From the NCBI RefSeq assembly GCF_015645095.1, contig NZ_JADOTW010000033.1, forward strand, positions 1-38,999: a stretch of 38,999 bases of DNA, in the 5' to 3' direction. Numbering within the stretch: position 1 is the first letter of the stretch; each line of letters begins with the position of its first letter. Shown here piece by piece: positions 21,859-31,731 of the stretch. Both the position numbers and the translations under genes were made by a program. A model generated the notes under the pieces. It worked only from the letters and a program-made list of their open reading frames with translations, was not told where the DNA came from and ran no database searches. Source of the stretch: Halomonas sp. 328 (GTDB taxonomy: Bacteria > Pseudomonadota > Gammaproteobacteria > Pseudomonadales > Halomonadaceae).

Positions 21859-22959
21859 CTAGCGTAGGGCCCGCTCCAGGATCGCGAGCCGCCCCGGCGC
21901 CAGGGCGTCCTCCACCGCGGTGATGCGCAGAATATGCCCCAGGGCCGGATGGCCAGGCCGGGCGATCAGCCGACCCGCCTCCAGCAGCTGGCGGTTGACG
22001 TCGTCGGCGAGCTCGGCACTGGCCAGGCGGATGCCGATAAAGTTGGTGGCGCTCGGCAGTACCTCGGCGCCGAGGGCGCGGAAATGCGCACTGAGCCGCT
22101 CCCGACGCGCCTTGACCGCGGCGATATGGGTGCGTACCTCCTCGGGGTGGTCCAGCACCACCTCGGCGGCGGCCTGGCTCAGGGTCGAGACTGCATAGTG
22201 GATGCGCACCTTCATCAGCATGGCCAGGGTCTCGGCCTCGGCGATGGCATAGCCGACCCGCAGCCCCGCCAGGCCGTGGGCCTTGGAGAGGGTGCGCAGG
22301 CGCACCACCCCGGGTAGCGCCTGGTTGAGCTCGGGCGCCTCGGCATCGTCGCGGAAGTCGTGGTAGGCCTCGTCGAGCAGCAGCCAGCAGTCGTCGGGCA
22401 GGCGCTGGCGCAGGGCGCGGATGGCGTCGTCATCGTGGAGGTGACCGCTGGGATTGTCCGGGTTGGCCAGGTAGACCAGCCGCGCCCGGGACTCGTGGGC
22501 CGCCGCGATCAGCGCTTCCAGGTTCGGGGCCAGCACGCCCGGCGCCTCGTGGTAGGGCACCTCATGCAGATTGAGCCCCTGGCCCTGGGCGAAGTAGCCG
22601 AAGGTGGGGTAGGTGCCGGCGGTGGTCACCACCGTTTCACCGGGGCTCACCAGGCCGCGCAGCGCCAGGGCGATCAGGCTATCGGCACCGGCATCCACCA
22701 GCAGCTGCTCCAGCGGCACGCCATGCTGCTCGGAGAGGCGTTGGCGGATGCCCAGGGCCTCCGCATCGCCGTAGCAGTAGACGTGCTCCGCCAGGGCATC
22801 GCCGAAGTGCTCGCGCAGCGCCCGGTGGGGCATGTCGAGCCCCTCGTTGGAGCCCAGGCGGTGGGGAATCTCCCGGCCCAGGCGGCGTTCCAGGACCTTG
22901 ATGCCGGGGAAGGGGTTGGTCGGGCCGGAACCCGTCAGATGCTTGGGAAAGCGGGGCAT
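21859..22959 (-). CDS. HisC-like class I/II PLP aminotransferase
   Basis: This 366-residue enzyme has the fold-type I aminotransferase landmarks: NPDNPSG (166-172), LLLDEAYHDF with Asp196, and the PLP lysine Lys226 in TLSKAHGLAGLRVGY. The overall sequence is close to histidinol-phosphate aminotransferases, but there is no his operon here and the N-terminus (MPRFPKHLTGSGPTNPFPGI) is unusual for HisC. It could be a second HisC, an aromatic or another specialised aminotransferase. It is alone in its unit, followed downstream on the same strand by the Csr/Rsm-type RNA. Confidence 0.8.
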   Translation of the reverse strand: MPRFPKHLTGSGPTNPFPGIKVLERRLGREIPHRLGSNEGLDMPHRALREHFGDALAEHVYCYGDAEALGIRQRLSEQHGVPLEQLLVDAGADSLIALALRGLVSPGETVVTTAGTYPTFGYFAQGQGLNLHEVPYHEAPGVLAPNLEALIAAAHESRARLVYLANPDNPSGHLHDDDAIRALRQRLPDDCWLLLDEAYHDFRDDAEAPELNQALPGVVRLRTLSKAHGLAGLRVGYAIAEAETLAMLMKVRIHYAVSTLSQAAAEVVLDHPEEVRTHIAAVKARRERLSAHFRALGAEVLPSATNFIGIRLASAELADDVNRQLLEAGRLIARPGHPALGHILRITAVEDALAPGRLAILERALR

Positions 22960-23024
22960 AGCTCAGCCTTGTTGCCAATGACAGCGATGGCCCCATGGTG
23001 CCATAACCGGGCGGGGATGGGGGC

Positions 23025-23232
23025 CACAACACCAGTGGCAACCCACACCGTGGGAGCGCGGATTCCGCGCGATATCGCCCGAAGGGCGATCCTGATTGCC
23101 ACCAAGGGCGACTGCGTCGCCCAATCGTTCGGCAAAGCCAAACTCCCACAACACCAGTGGCCACCGGGGCTACCGTGGGAGCGCGGATTTCGACGGTCCG
23201 ACGCTTCGGCGATATCGCCCGAAGGGCGATCT
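23025..23232. repeat. BIME-like extragenic repeat, copy C (two units)
   Basis: Two units of GTGGGAGCGCGGATT(CC/TCG)... CGATATCGCCCGAAGGGCGATC (23050-23092, 23175-23231) surround GGGCGACTGCGTCGCCC and CTCCCACAACACCAGTGGCC. Many sub-units are small palindromes able to form cruciforms or RNA hairpins. It fills the gap between the HisC-like gene and trmJ; nothing else was recognised between 22960 and 23253. Confidence 0.85.
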
Positions 23233-23253
23233 GGGGTCGGCGGCAGTGGGATT

Positions 23254-23973
23254 CTAGGACTCCAGCGAGGCCAGCAGCCCGCGCAGCAGGGAGAGCTCCT
23301 TGCGGTTGGGTTGGGCGCGGGCGAACAGCGCCTGCAGGTGCTGTTCGGTGCGGGCATGGGGCTGGGTGATAAAGCCGCTGGCCTGCATCACCCGGGCGAG
23401 ATGGTCATGGAAATGGGCGAGCTCCTCGCGGCTTGGCTGGCGCTCCTGGGTGGGGCGCTGGGGGAGATAGCCGCTTTCCGGGCGCTGGCGCCACGCCTTG
23501 AAGACCTCATAGGCCAGCACCTGCACCGCCTGGGAGAGGTTCAGGATGCCGTAGTCCGGGTTGGCGGGAATGCTCACCTGATGGCTGCAGCAGCGGATCT
23601 CGTCGTTGGTCAGCCCGAAGCGCTCGCGGCCGAAGACCAGCGCCACCGGGTCGTGCTCGGCCTGGCTGACCAGGTCGCGGGCCATGGCATCCGGCTCGTC
23701 GTAGTGGGGCAGCGGCTGGTTGCGCAGTCGGGCACTGGCGCCCACCACCTGCACGCAGTCCGTGACCGCCGCCTCCAGGGAGTCCACCACCCGGGCGGAC
23801 TCGACGATATCCTCGGCGCCGGCGGCCAGGCGGCTCGCCTCCGGGTCGGGAAACTGGCGGGGATTGACCAGCACCAGGTCCGTCAGCCCCATGGTCTTCA
23901 TGGCCCGGGCCGAGGCACCGATATTGCCGGGATGGTAGGTCTGGACGAGGACGACGCGAATATTGGCGAGCAT
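23254..23973 (-). CDS. trmJ: tRNA (cytidine/uridine-2'-O-)-methyltransferase TrmJ
   Basis: This 239-residue SPOUT enzyme methylates the 2'-OH of nucleotide 32 in tRNA anticodon loops. The start MLANIRVVLVQTYHPGNIGASARAMKTMGLTDLVLVNP is the classic TrmJ opening, and the SPOUT knot motifs VALVFGRERFGL and IPANPDYGILNLSQAVQVLAYE are intact. ATG 23973 is preferred because it matches the family N-terminus; an in-frame start 36 bp upstream would add a poorly conserved dozen residues. It lies alone between two BIME-like arrays. Confidence 0.92.
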   Translation of the reverse strand: MLANIRVVLVQTYHPGNIGASARAMKTMGLTDLVLVNPRQFPDPEASRLAAGAEDIVESARVVDSLEAAVTDCVQVVGASARLRNQPLPHYDEPDAMARDLVSQAEHDPVALVFGRERFGLTNDEIRCCSHQVSIPANPDYGILNLSQAVQVLAYEVFKAWRQRPESGYLPQRPTQERQPSREELAHFHDHLARVMQASGFITQPHARTEQHLQALFARAQPNRKELSLLRGLLASLES

Positions 23974-24019
23974 GGCAAAGCGGCCCTGGTGATCAAAAAC
24001 AGGCGGCAAAGTTTAGCAC

Positions 24020-24170
24020 GGTGGGAGGGAAGGGCGGGCGCCTGCCCCCAGGGCGACTTCGTCGCCCAATCGCCGAAGCGTCGGACCGTCGGAGAGCCAA
24101 GCTCCCACATTAACCACCAGTGGCCACTTAAGTTCTTCTGGGACCGCGGCTAAAGCCAGCGCCTACGGGG
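24020..24170. repeat. BIME-like extragenic repeat, copy D
   Basis: GGGCGACTTCGTCGCCCAATCGCC is followed by GAAGCGTCGGACCGTCGG, then CTCCCACATTAACCACCAGTGGCCAC and CCGCGGCTAAAGCCAGCGCCTAC. It lies between trmJ and the end of the phosphonate-type operon and overlaps the last bases of the phosphatase gene. Confidence 0.75.
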
Positions 24171-24738
24171 CGGGGGGCGCCAGCCGGGTCAGGCTGGCGG
24201 GGGCCAGGGGCGGGCGGTCGCGGTGTTCGCCGAGCGGCCGGCCTTCCAGGGCGGTGAGCAGGATCTGCAGGGGGTCGCCGTGGCTGACCAGCAGCAATGT
24301 CTGGTCGGCGTGGCGGCGTTCCAGTTCGTCGATCACCGCGGTGAGGCGCTTGGCCACCTGGGCGACGCTCTCCACCCCGGCGTGGCGATGCTCGGGGTCC
24401 CGGGCGTCCCGGGCCCAGACCTCGGCGTAGTGGCCGTCGTCCTTGCCCTCGAAGGCGGCGAAGTAGCGCTCCCGCAGCCCCGGATGCGGGGTCAGCGCCA
24501 GGCCGAAGTGATCGGCCAGGCGCTGGGCGGTCTGGGTGGTGCGCATGAAGTCGGAGTGGTAGATGGCGTCCGGGGCCGGGCCCTGCCAGGCGTCGAGGCA
24601 GGCCGCCAGTTGGGCCTCGCCGCGGGCCGAGAGGCCGTAGCCGGCGACCCCGCGGACGGGGTCGCTGACGATGAGGCCCGCGGCATTGGCCTGGCTATGG
24701 CCGTGGCGCATCAAGAGGTAGCGATTGGCGAGTGGCAT
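24163..24738 (-). CDS. Histidine phosphatase family protein in the phosphonate-type operon
   Basis: This 191-residue protein has the RHG catalytic motif at its start (LLMRHGHSQAN, His13 as the phospho-acceptor), a second basic site in DFMRTTQTAQRLA, the acid in GLRERYFAAFEGK and the closing catalytic SHGDPLQILL. It would remove a phosphate from a small metabolite in the cytoplasm. It begins only 9 bp after the second permease gene with AGGAG in between, so it is the last gene of the transporter operon and probably acts on the imported compound or a product of it. Confidence 0.83.
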   Translation of the reverse strand: MPLANRYLLMRHGHSQANAAGLIVSDPVRGVAGYGLSARGEAQLAACLDAWQGPAPDAIYHSDFMRTTQTAQRLADHFGLALTPHPGLRERYFAAFEGKDDGHYAEVWARDARDPEHRHAGVESVAQVAKRLTAVIDELERRHADQTLLLVSHGDPLQILLTALEGRPLGEHRDRPPLAPASLTRLAPPAP

Positions 24739-24747
24739 GGATAACTC

Positions 24748-25563
24748 CTAGATCAGGCGCTTGCGGATCTGCACCACCAGCAGCTCGATCAGCAGCACCA
24801 CGGCGAAGATGGTCAGCAGGGCGGTGGCCACCTTGGGCCACTGGAAGAGGTTCATGGCGTCGTTGAGCACCACGCCGATGCCCCCGGCACCCACCAGGCC
24901 CAACACCGCCGACTCGCGGACATTGATGTCCCAACGGAACAGCACCACGCTGTAGAAGGCCGGCTTGGCCTGGGGCCAGTAGGCCTTGAGCAGCACCGCC
25001 AGGGGCGAGGCGCCGGTGGCGCGCAGCGCCTCCACGGTGCCCATGTTGACCTCCTCCAATGCCTCGGAGAAGAGCTTGCCGACGAAGCCCACCGAGCGCA
25101 AGGCCACCGCCAGCACCCCGGCCAGCACCCCGGGGCCGAACACCGCCACGAAGAGCAGCGCCCAGACCAGGGAGTTCACCGAGCGCGAGGCCACCAGGAA
25201 GAACTTGGCGACCCAGTTGAGCCAGGCGGAGGGGGTGATGTTGCGGGCGTTGAGCAGCGCCAGGGGCACCGCCAGCAGCAGGCTCAGCAGGGTGCCCAGG
25301 GTGGCGATATGCAGGGTCTCGAGCATGGCGCCATGGATGCTGGCCGGGTAGGCGGCCACGTCGAGGGGCCACATACGCCGGAACATGTCCGCCATCTGCT
25401 GGGGGGCGTCGTAGAGGAACTCGGGGATGATCTCCACGGTGCGCAGCGAGGCGACGAAGGCGGCCAGCACCACCACATAGACCATGTAGCGGCCGGTGCG
25501 CTCCAGGAGAGTGAAGCGCTGCCAGCGGCGCGGGGCTCGGGAGTTAGTGATGGATGCGCTCAT
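24748..25563 (-). CDS. phnE: Phosphonate/phosphite-type ABC transporter permease (PhnE family), second copy
   Basis: This 271-residue membrane protein has six hydrophobic segments and the coupling loop typical of binding-protein-dependent permeases (EEVNMGTVEALRATGASPLAVLLKAYWP). VLGLVGAGGIGVVLNDAMNLFQW near the end is a PhnE hallmark. Two PhnE-type permeases are encoded side by side and would form a heterodimeric channel. It overlaps the previous permease gene by 4 bp. Confidence 0.87.
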   Translation of the reverse strand: MSASITNSRAPRRWQRFTLLERTGRYMVYVVVLAAFVASLRTVEIIPEFLYDAPQQMADMFRRMWPLDVAAYPASIHGAMLETLHIATLGTLLSLLLAVPLALLNARNITPSAWLNWVAKFFLVASRSVNSLVWALLFVAVFGPGVLAGVLAVALRSVGFVGKLFSEALEEVNMGTVEALRATGASPLAVLLKAYWPQAKPAFYSVVLFRWDINVRESAVLGLVGAGGIGVVLNDAMNLFQWPKVATALLTIFAVVLLIELLVVQIRKRLI

Positions 25564-26360
25564 TGGAAGACCCTCCGCACGGCGTTGGACAGTGCCTCAC
25601 CCACCAGGATCAGGGCGATGATGGTGATCAGGATGGCGGTGACGAAGTCGTAGTCGAAGCGCTGGAAGGCCGAGAAGAGGGTGCCCCCCAGGCCGCCGGC
25701 GCCGACGATGCCGACCATGGTGGAATTCCGCAGGTTGGAATCGAGCTGGTACATCGAGAAGCCGATAAAGCGCGAGAAGACCTGGGGCAGCACCCCGAAG
25801 AGGATGATGCTGGCGAAGCCGGCGCCGGTGGCGCGGATCGCCTCCACCTGCTTCAGCGAGATCTCCTCGATGGCCTCGGCGAACAGCTTGGCGATGAAAC
25901 CGATGGAGGCCACGATCAGCGTCAGGATGCCGGCCAGGGCGCCGAAGCCCACCGCCTTGACGAAGAGGATGGCGATGATCACCGGGTGGAAGGTGCGGCA
26001 CAGGGCGATAAACACCCGCATCGGCGCGCTGACGATATTGGGCATCAGGTTGCGGGCGGCCAGCAGGCCCACGAACAGCGAGATCACGATGCCCACCACG
26101 CTGGCGATGATGGCGATCTGCAGGCTCTCGATCAGGTCGCTCAGCAGCAGCTCCCAGCGGCCGAAGTCGGGGGGAAAGAGCCGCCCCAGCAGGTTGCTGC
26201 CCTGTTCCATGCCGACCAGGAAACGCGCCCAGGTCAGATCCAGGGTGGTGACCGCATAGACCAGGTAGAGGAGGAGGCCGGCCCAGAGGGCGCGGCTGCC
26301 CCAGCTGGGACGGAAGGGGTGGGCGCGCTCGGGGTCGCGGCGGTAGCTCAGCTCAGCCAT
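25560..26360 (-). CDS. phnE: Phosphonate/phosphite-type ABC transporter permease (PhnE family), first copy
   Basis: This 266-residue PhnE-type permease carries the EEA-like coupling loop [29 protein letters not shown] and the terminal block [23 protein letters not shown]. It pairs with the downstream permease and the ATPase encoded just before it, whose gene it overlaps by 13 bp. The extra N-terminal stretch (about 1-45) includes an additional hydrophobic segment. Confidence 0.87.
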   Translation of the reverse strand: MAELSYRRDPERAHPFRPSWGSRALWAGLLLYLVYAVTTLDLTWARFLVGMEQGSNLLGRLFPPDFGRWELLLSDLIESLQIAIIASVVGIVISLFVGLLAARNLMPNIVSAPMRVFIALCRTFHPVIIAILFVKAVGFGALAGILTLIVASIGFIAKLFAEAIEEISLKQVEAIRATGAGFASIILFGVLPQVFSRFIGFSMYQLDSNLRNSTMVGIVGAGGLGGTLFSAFQRFDYDFVTAILITIIALILVGEALSNAVRRVFQ

Positions 26361-27103
26361 GATTCCCCCCCGTAGATGCGCTTGAGGTGGTCGTCGGTGA
26401 TGCCGTCCGGGGCGCCGTCATAGACCACCTCGCCGCCGCTCATGCCGATCATGCGCCTGGCGAAGCGCCGCGCCAGGTTGACGTCGTGGATATTGACCAG
26501 GGTGGGGATGCCCTTGTCGTTGGCCAGGGTGGTCAGCAGTTCCATGATCTCCACCGAGGTCTTGGGGTCGAGCGACGAGGTGGGCTCGTCGGCCAGCAGC
26601 ACCACCGGGGCCTGCATCAGCGCCCGGGCGATGCCGACCCGCTGGCGCTGGCCGCCGGAGAGGGCATCGGCGCGCTGCTTGGCGAAGTCGCCCAGGCCGA
26701 CGAAGTCGAGCAGGTCGAAGGCGCGCTGGATGTCCTCGGGGGAGAACTGGCGTCGCCAGGCCTTCCAGGCGGACATGTAGCCGAGGCGCCCGGTCAGCAC
26801 GTTCTCCAGCACCGTGAGGCGCTCCACCAGGTTGTACTCCTGGAACACCATGCCCACCTGGCGGCGCAGCTCGCGCAGCGGGCGGCCCTGGACGGCGGCC
26901 ACGTCGTCGCCGCGGAACAGGATGCTGCCGCCGGAGGGCTTGATCAGGCGGTTGATGCAGCGCAAGAGGGTGCTCTTGCCGGTGCCGGAGGGGCCGATGA
27001 TGGCCACGATGCCGGGCTCGTCGATGGTGATATTGATGTCGCGCAGGATCGGCTTGTCGGCCACGTAGGCGTGGTGCAGGCCGCGGATCACGAGATCGCT
27101 CAT
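26348..27103 (-). CDS. phnC: Phosphonate/phosphite-type ABC transporter ATP-binding protein (PhnC family)
   Basis: This 251-residue ATPase powers the transporter. Walker A is GPSGTGKS (37-44), the signature is [15 protein letters not shown] and Walker [14 protein letters not shown]. The [25 protein letters not shown] block is characteristic of PhnC proteins. It is separated from the binding-protein gene by 75 bp that hold a strong hairpin, and it overlaps the next gene. Confidence 0.9.
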   Translation of the reverse strand: MSDLVIRGLHHAYVADKPILRDINITIDEPGIVAIIGPSGTGKSTLLRCINRLIKPSGGSILFRGDDVAAVQGRPLRELRRQVGMVFQEYNLVERLTVLENVLTGRLGYMSAWKAWRRQFSPEDIQRAFDLLDFVGLGDFAKQRADALSGGQRQRVGIARALMQAPVVLLADEPTSSLDPKTSVEIMELLTTLANDKGIPTLVNIHDVNLARRFARRMIGMSGGEVVYDGAPDGITDDHLKRIYGGESWLS

Positions 27104-27133
27104 GGGGGCTTCCTTCGGGCAAGGCGGGGCCGT

Positions 27134-27156
27134 CAGGCGGCCGGATCGGCCGCCTG
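27134..27156 (-). other. Intercistronic hairpin between phnD and phnC
   Basis: CAGGCGGCCG (27134-27143) and CGGCCGCCTG (27147-27156) form a 10-bp stem with a 3-nt loop and no T run. As after dctP, it probably stabilises the binding-protein mRNA or damps read-through. Confidence 0.6.
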
Positions 27157-27178
27157 GTCGGTCAGGATGGGGTTCGAC

Positions 27179-28189
27179 TTACTGGCGCGCCGCGGCGGCC
27201 TCGCGCTCGGCCAGCTGCTGCAGGCCGCGCTCGGTGTAGGCGGTGCCGGTGGCGTGGGCGATATCGCGGATCACCTGCCAGTCCTCCTGGTAGGTGATGG
27301 GGTAGAAGCGATCGGCGCCGTCGAAGGTCTCGACCATCTCGTCGGTGAAGCGGTAGCTGAAGAAGGCCTCCTCGATCTGCGCCACCAGGTCCGGGTGCAG
27401 GTCGTGGGCATAGCCGAAGGCGGAGGTGGGGAAGCGGTCGCTGGTGTAGATGATGCGGAAGTCGTCGGCGTCGACGCGGCCCGCCTCCACCATGCGGTCG
27501 AAGACGTCGGAGGCCACCGGGGCGGCGTCGTAGTCGCCGGAGAGCACGCCCATCACCGACTGGTCGTGCTTGCCGGAGTAGACCACCTGGTAATCCTCGT
27601 CCGGGGTCAGCCCCAGGCCGGGGAAGAGCGCCCGGGGCGCCAGGTTGCCGGAGTTGGAGGAGACCGAGGTGTGGGCCACGGTGCGTCCCTGGAGGTCGTA
27701 CATCGACTCGATATCGCTGTCGGCGCGGACGATGGTGATCAGGTTATAGCCCTGGAACTGGTCCTCGTAGCCCTTCACGGCGATGGGCACGTAGCCGGCC
27801 AGGTTCACCGCATAGCCGGTGGGGCCGGTGGAGAAGCCGGCGATATGCAGGCGCCCGGAGCGCATCGCCTCCACCTGGGCGGAGTTGGAATGGACGCTGT
27901 AGTAGACCACGCGCTTGCCGGTGGCCTCGGAGAGGTGCTGCTGGAAGTCGGCGAAGGCGTCCTGATAGACGGCGGGATCCTCCACCGGGGTATAGGTGAA
28001 GACCAGGGTGCTGGGGTCGCGCCAGCGGCTCTCGTCGGTGGGCGTATCGGCGACCATGTCGTGGTTGTCGTCGCAGTAGATATCGTCCAGGGCGCCGCGG
28101 TGGCCGCACTCATCGGCGAGGGTGGGGGTGGCGACGGCCAGCAGCAGGGCGCCGGAGCAGGCGAGGGCGAGCGGAGTTCGGGTCATCAT
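27179..28189 (-). CDS. phnD: Phosphonate/phosphite-type ABC transporter substrate-binding protein (PhnD family)
   Basis: This 336-residue periplasmic protein has a 25-residue signal peptide (ending TPTLA) and the PhnD fold: LVFTYTPVEDPAVYQDAFADFQQHL, then SVHSNSAQVEAMRSGRLHIAGFSTGPTGYAVN and AHTSVSSNSGNLAPRALFP. Before the fold lies a small insert with Cys28 and Cys39 and DDNHDMVAD (40-48), whose D-x-N-x-D-x3-D spacing looks like a calcium-binding loop. The ligand may be a phosphonate, phosphite or phosphate ester; the sequence does not decide. The operon has a sigma-54 promoter rather than a visible Pho box. Confidence 0.87.
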   Translation of the reverse strand: MMTRTPLALACSGALLLAVATPTLADECGHRGALDDIYCDDNHDMVADTPTDESRWRDPSTLVFTYTPVEDPAVYQDAFADFQQHLSEATGKRVVYYSVHSNSAQVEAMRSGRLHIAGFSTGPTGYAVNLAGYVPIAVKGYEDQFQGYNLITIVRADSDIESMYDLQGRTVAHTSVSSNSGNLAPRALFPGLGLTPDEDYQVVYSGKHDQSVMGVLSGDYDAAPVASDVFDRMVEAGRVDADDFRIIYTSDRFPTSAFGYAHDLHPDLVAQIEEAFFSYRFTDEMVETFDGADRFYPITYQEDWQVIRDIAHATGTAYTERGLQQLAEREAAAARQ

Positions 28190-28280
28190 GATGTGACATC
28201 CTTGAGCATGGCGTTATTGATGTTGTTGTTGCCCGCCGCGGGGACGGGCAGGACCACCTCGTGTGGCTGTCCTTTCCTAA

Positions 28281-28296
28281 GCAAGGGGAGTGCCAA
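28281..28296 (-). promoter_or_regulatory. Sigma-54 promoter of the phn-type operon
   Basis: On the minus strand TTGGCACTCCCCTTGC matches the -24/-12 consensus (TGGCAC-N5-TTGC) with the required 10 bases between GG and GC. The start site would be near 28270, leaving an 80-nt leader before phnD. Confidence 0.85.
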
Positions 28297-28370
28297 CTTG
28301 GGGTATATCGCCCCGGGATGCCCCAGGGCAGGGCCTCGTCGCCGTCCGGCCGGTGTCATCCACACGCTCA

Positions 28371-28390
28371 TTGGGACAACAATGACCCAA
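28371..28390 (-). promoter_or_regulatory. Candidate enhancer (UAS) for the sigma-54 activator
   Basis: TTGGG-N10-CCCAA (28371-28390), overlapping CATTG...CAATG, is a dyad about 75-95 bp upstream of the -24 element. That is the usual distance for NtrC-type activators. It lies 17 bp past the stop codon of just such an activator gene. Confidence 0.6.
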
Positions 28391-28407
28391 AGGCCGGGGC
28401 GTCCGGG

Positions 28408-29752
<1,345 letters not shown>

Positions 29753-29781
<29 letters not shown>

Positions 29782-31702
29782 GGTCGCTTCTTGTCGTCGG
29801 TGGAGTCGGGGCGCTGGCGGCCGGCAGCCACAGCTCGAAACGGGTCCCCTCGGGCCCGGTCTCGGCGAGGCGGATGCGGCCGCCGAAGTCCTGCATGATG
29901 TTGTAACTGATCGACAGCCCCAGGCCCAGGCCCTTGCCCTCGGCCTTGGTGGTGAAGTAGGGGTCGAAGATATGCTCGCGGCGCTCGGCGGGGATGCCCT
30001 CGCCGTTGTCGGTGACGCTGATCACTACCCAGGCCGGGTCGGGGGCCTTGGCCCAGCGCACCGTGATCTGGGGCGACGCCTGGCGCTGGGTGGCATCCAG
30101 GGCATTGGTCAGCAAATTGACCAGTACCTGTTCCAGGCGGATCGGTTCGGCCAGGGCCCAGAGTTCGGGCGCGCCGCTCAGTTGCGGGCGACAATGGCCG
30201 GAGCGGGTCTGGGCCAGCTCCACCGCCGCGGTGACCACCGGCGCCACCATCACCGGGCCGATCCGGCTGTCGCTCTTGCGGGCGAAGCCGCGCAGGTGGC
30301 GGGTGATGCCGGCGGTCTTGTCGAGCAGCGCCGCCAGGCGCTCGAGCCCCGGCAGGGCGCGCTGGGGTTCGCCGCGCTCCAGCCAGCGGCCCAGGCTGTG
30401 CACCTGATGGCGCATGGCCGCCAAGGGCTGGTTGATCTCGTGGGTGATGGCCACGCTGAGCTGACCGAGGGCGGCCAGCTTGCCGGCCTGGATCAGCTCC
30501 TCCTGGGCCAGGCGCAGGCGTCGCTCGGCCTGCAATCGCTCCTCGGTGGCCTGGGCCAGGGCGCGTCGCGAGCGCTCCGCCTGCTGGGCGGTCTGCTGGA
30601 AGTGGCGCAGGTCCCGGGCCATGGCCGCCACCTCGTCGCGCCCCTTGATCACCACCTCGGTCTCCAGCTGGCCGCTGGCCAGGGTGCGCATATTGCTCTG
30701 CAGGCGCTGCAGGCGGCGCAGGATATTGCGCCGCACATAGAACCAGGAGATGGCCGCCGCCAGCAGCAGGCTGAGCAGCGACAGCCCGAAGGTGGCGGTG
30801 CTGGCGCGGGCCACCGCCTGGCTGGCCCGCTCGATGTCCTGGCCGATGTGGCGGTGGACCCGCCCGGTGTAGTGGGAGATCTGCGCCGCCAGTTGCTGGA
30901 TATGCCGCTGGCTGTTGGTGACCAGGTAGCTCTCCTGGTAGCGCAGGTCGAGCTCGTCGTTCTTCAGCGCGAACAGCTCGCCCTCCCGGGAGGCCAGCAC
31001 CAGCAGGCGGGCCAGGGCCGCTTCGGCCTCGGCGGGTAGGGCCGGGCTGGCGGCCAGCTCGCGGCGAATCGCCTCGCCGAGGGCCTCCAGGCGCAGGAAG
31101 GTGTAGTCCAGCTCGTTGAAGCTGGCATCGGTGTAGAGCTTCTCGGCCAGGGCCGCCAGCGAATTGAGGTGCAGGCGCAGCGCCGCCCAGTCGCCGCCGG
31201 CCGGGTCGCCCAGGGCCTCATCCACCCGCAGGTAGAGCGGATGCAGCTCCAGGCGCTGCTGGTGGGCCTGCCAGTCGAGGCGCTCGCGGCGGTCCACGTT
31301 GCGATGCAGCAGGCCGATGCTGTAGCGGATCTGGTCGCTGATCTCGACGAAGTAGCGGTTGTAGTCCGGCAGATGGCCGACCCACTGCTGCATCTCGTCC
31401 AGGGTCTCGTCGAGGCGCTCGCGGGTCTGGGCCCGGGCATAGTTGGAATCGCCGTCGGCCAGTTGCGGCACCCGGGCGGTGAGCTGCTGGGTCAGCTCGT
31501 TGAGGCGCGCCGAGGCGTAGAGCACCTCGATGCTCTCGGCGCGGATCCCCTCCAGGCGGGCCTCCAACTGCTGGCTGCTGCGAAAGGCCAGTCCCGCCGC
31601 CAGCAGCGTCATCGCCGCCACCAGGCCCAGCGCCAGGGCCAGGCGGGCGCTGATGCTGTCGGGAAGCAGGGTGCGAACCAAGCGCTTGTACAAGGCGGAC
31701 AT
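29753..31702 (-). CDS. Membrane sensor histidine kinase (DctB/TorS-like layout)
   Basis: This 649-residue kinase has a first membrane helix at about 20-40, a long helical periplasmic sensor (41-300), a second helix at about 303-323, a HAMP linker, a coiled-coil (about 365-405), the phospho-acceptor His421 in ITHEINQPLAAM, and the ATPase motifs NLLTNALDA (N533), DNGEGIP and GKGLGLGLSI. The all-helical sensor resembles those of TorS or chemoreceptors rather than the PAS-type DctB sensor. It is cotranscribed with the response regulator. It may sense the substrate of the phn-type transporter directly or with PhnD. Confidence 0.9.
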
Positions 31703-31731
31703 CCTTGGCCGAGGGACGGCCCCTCAGGATG

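Noticed and set aside
28190-28407. A Pho box upstream of phnD.
   Set aside because: No pair of CTGTCAT-like 7-mers with 4-bp spacing was found, while a sigma-54 element is clear.
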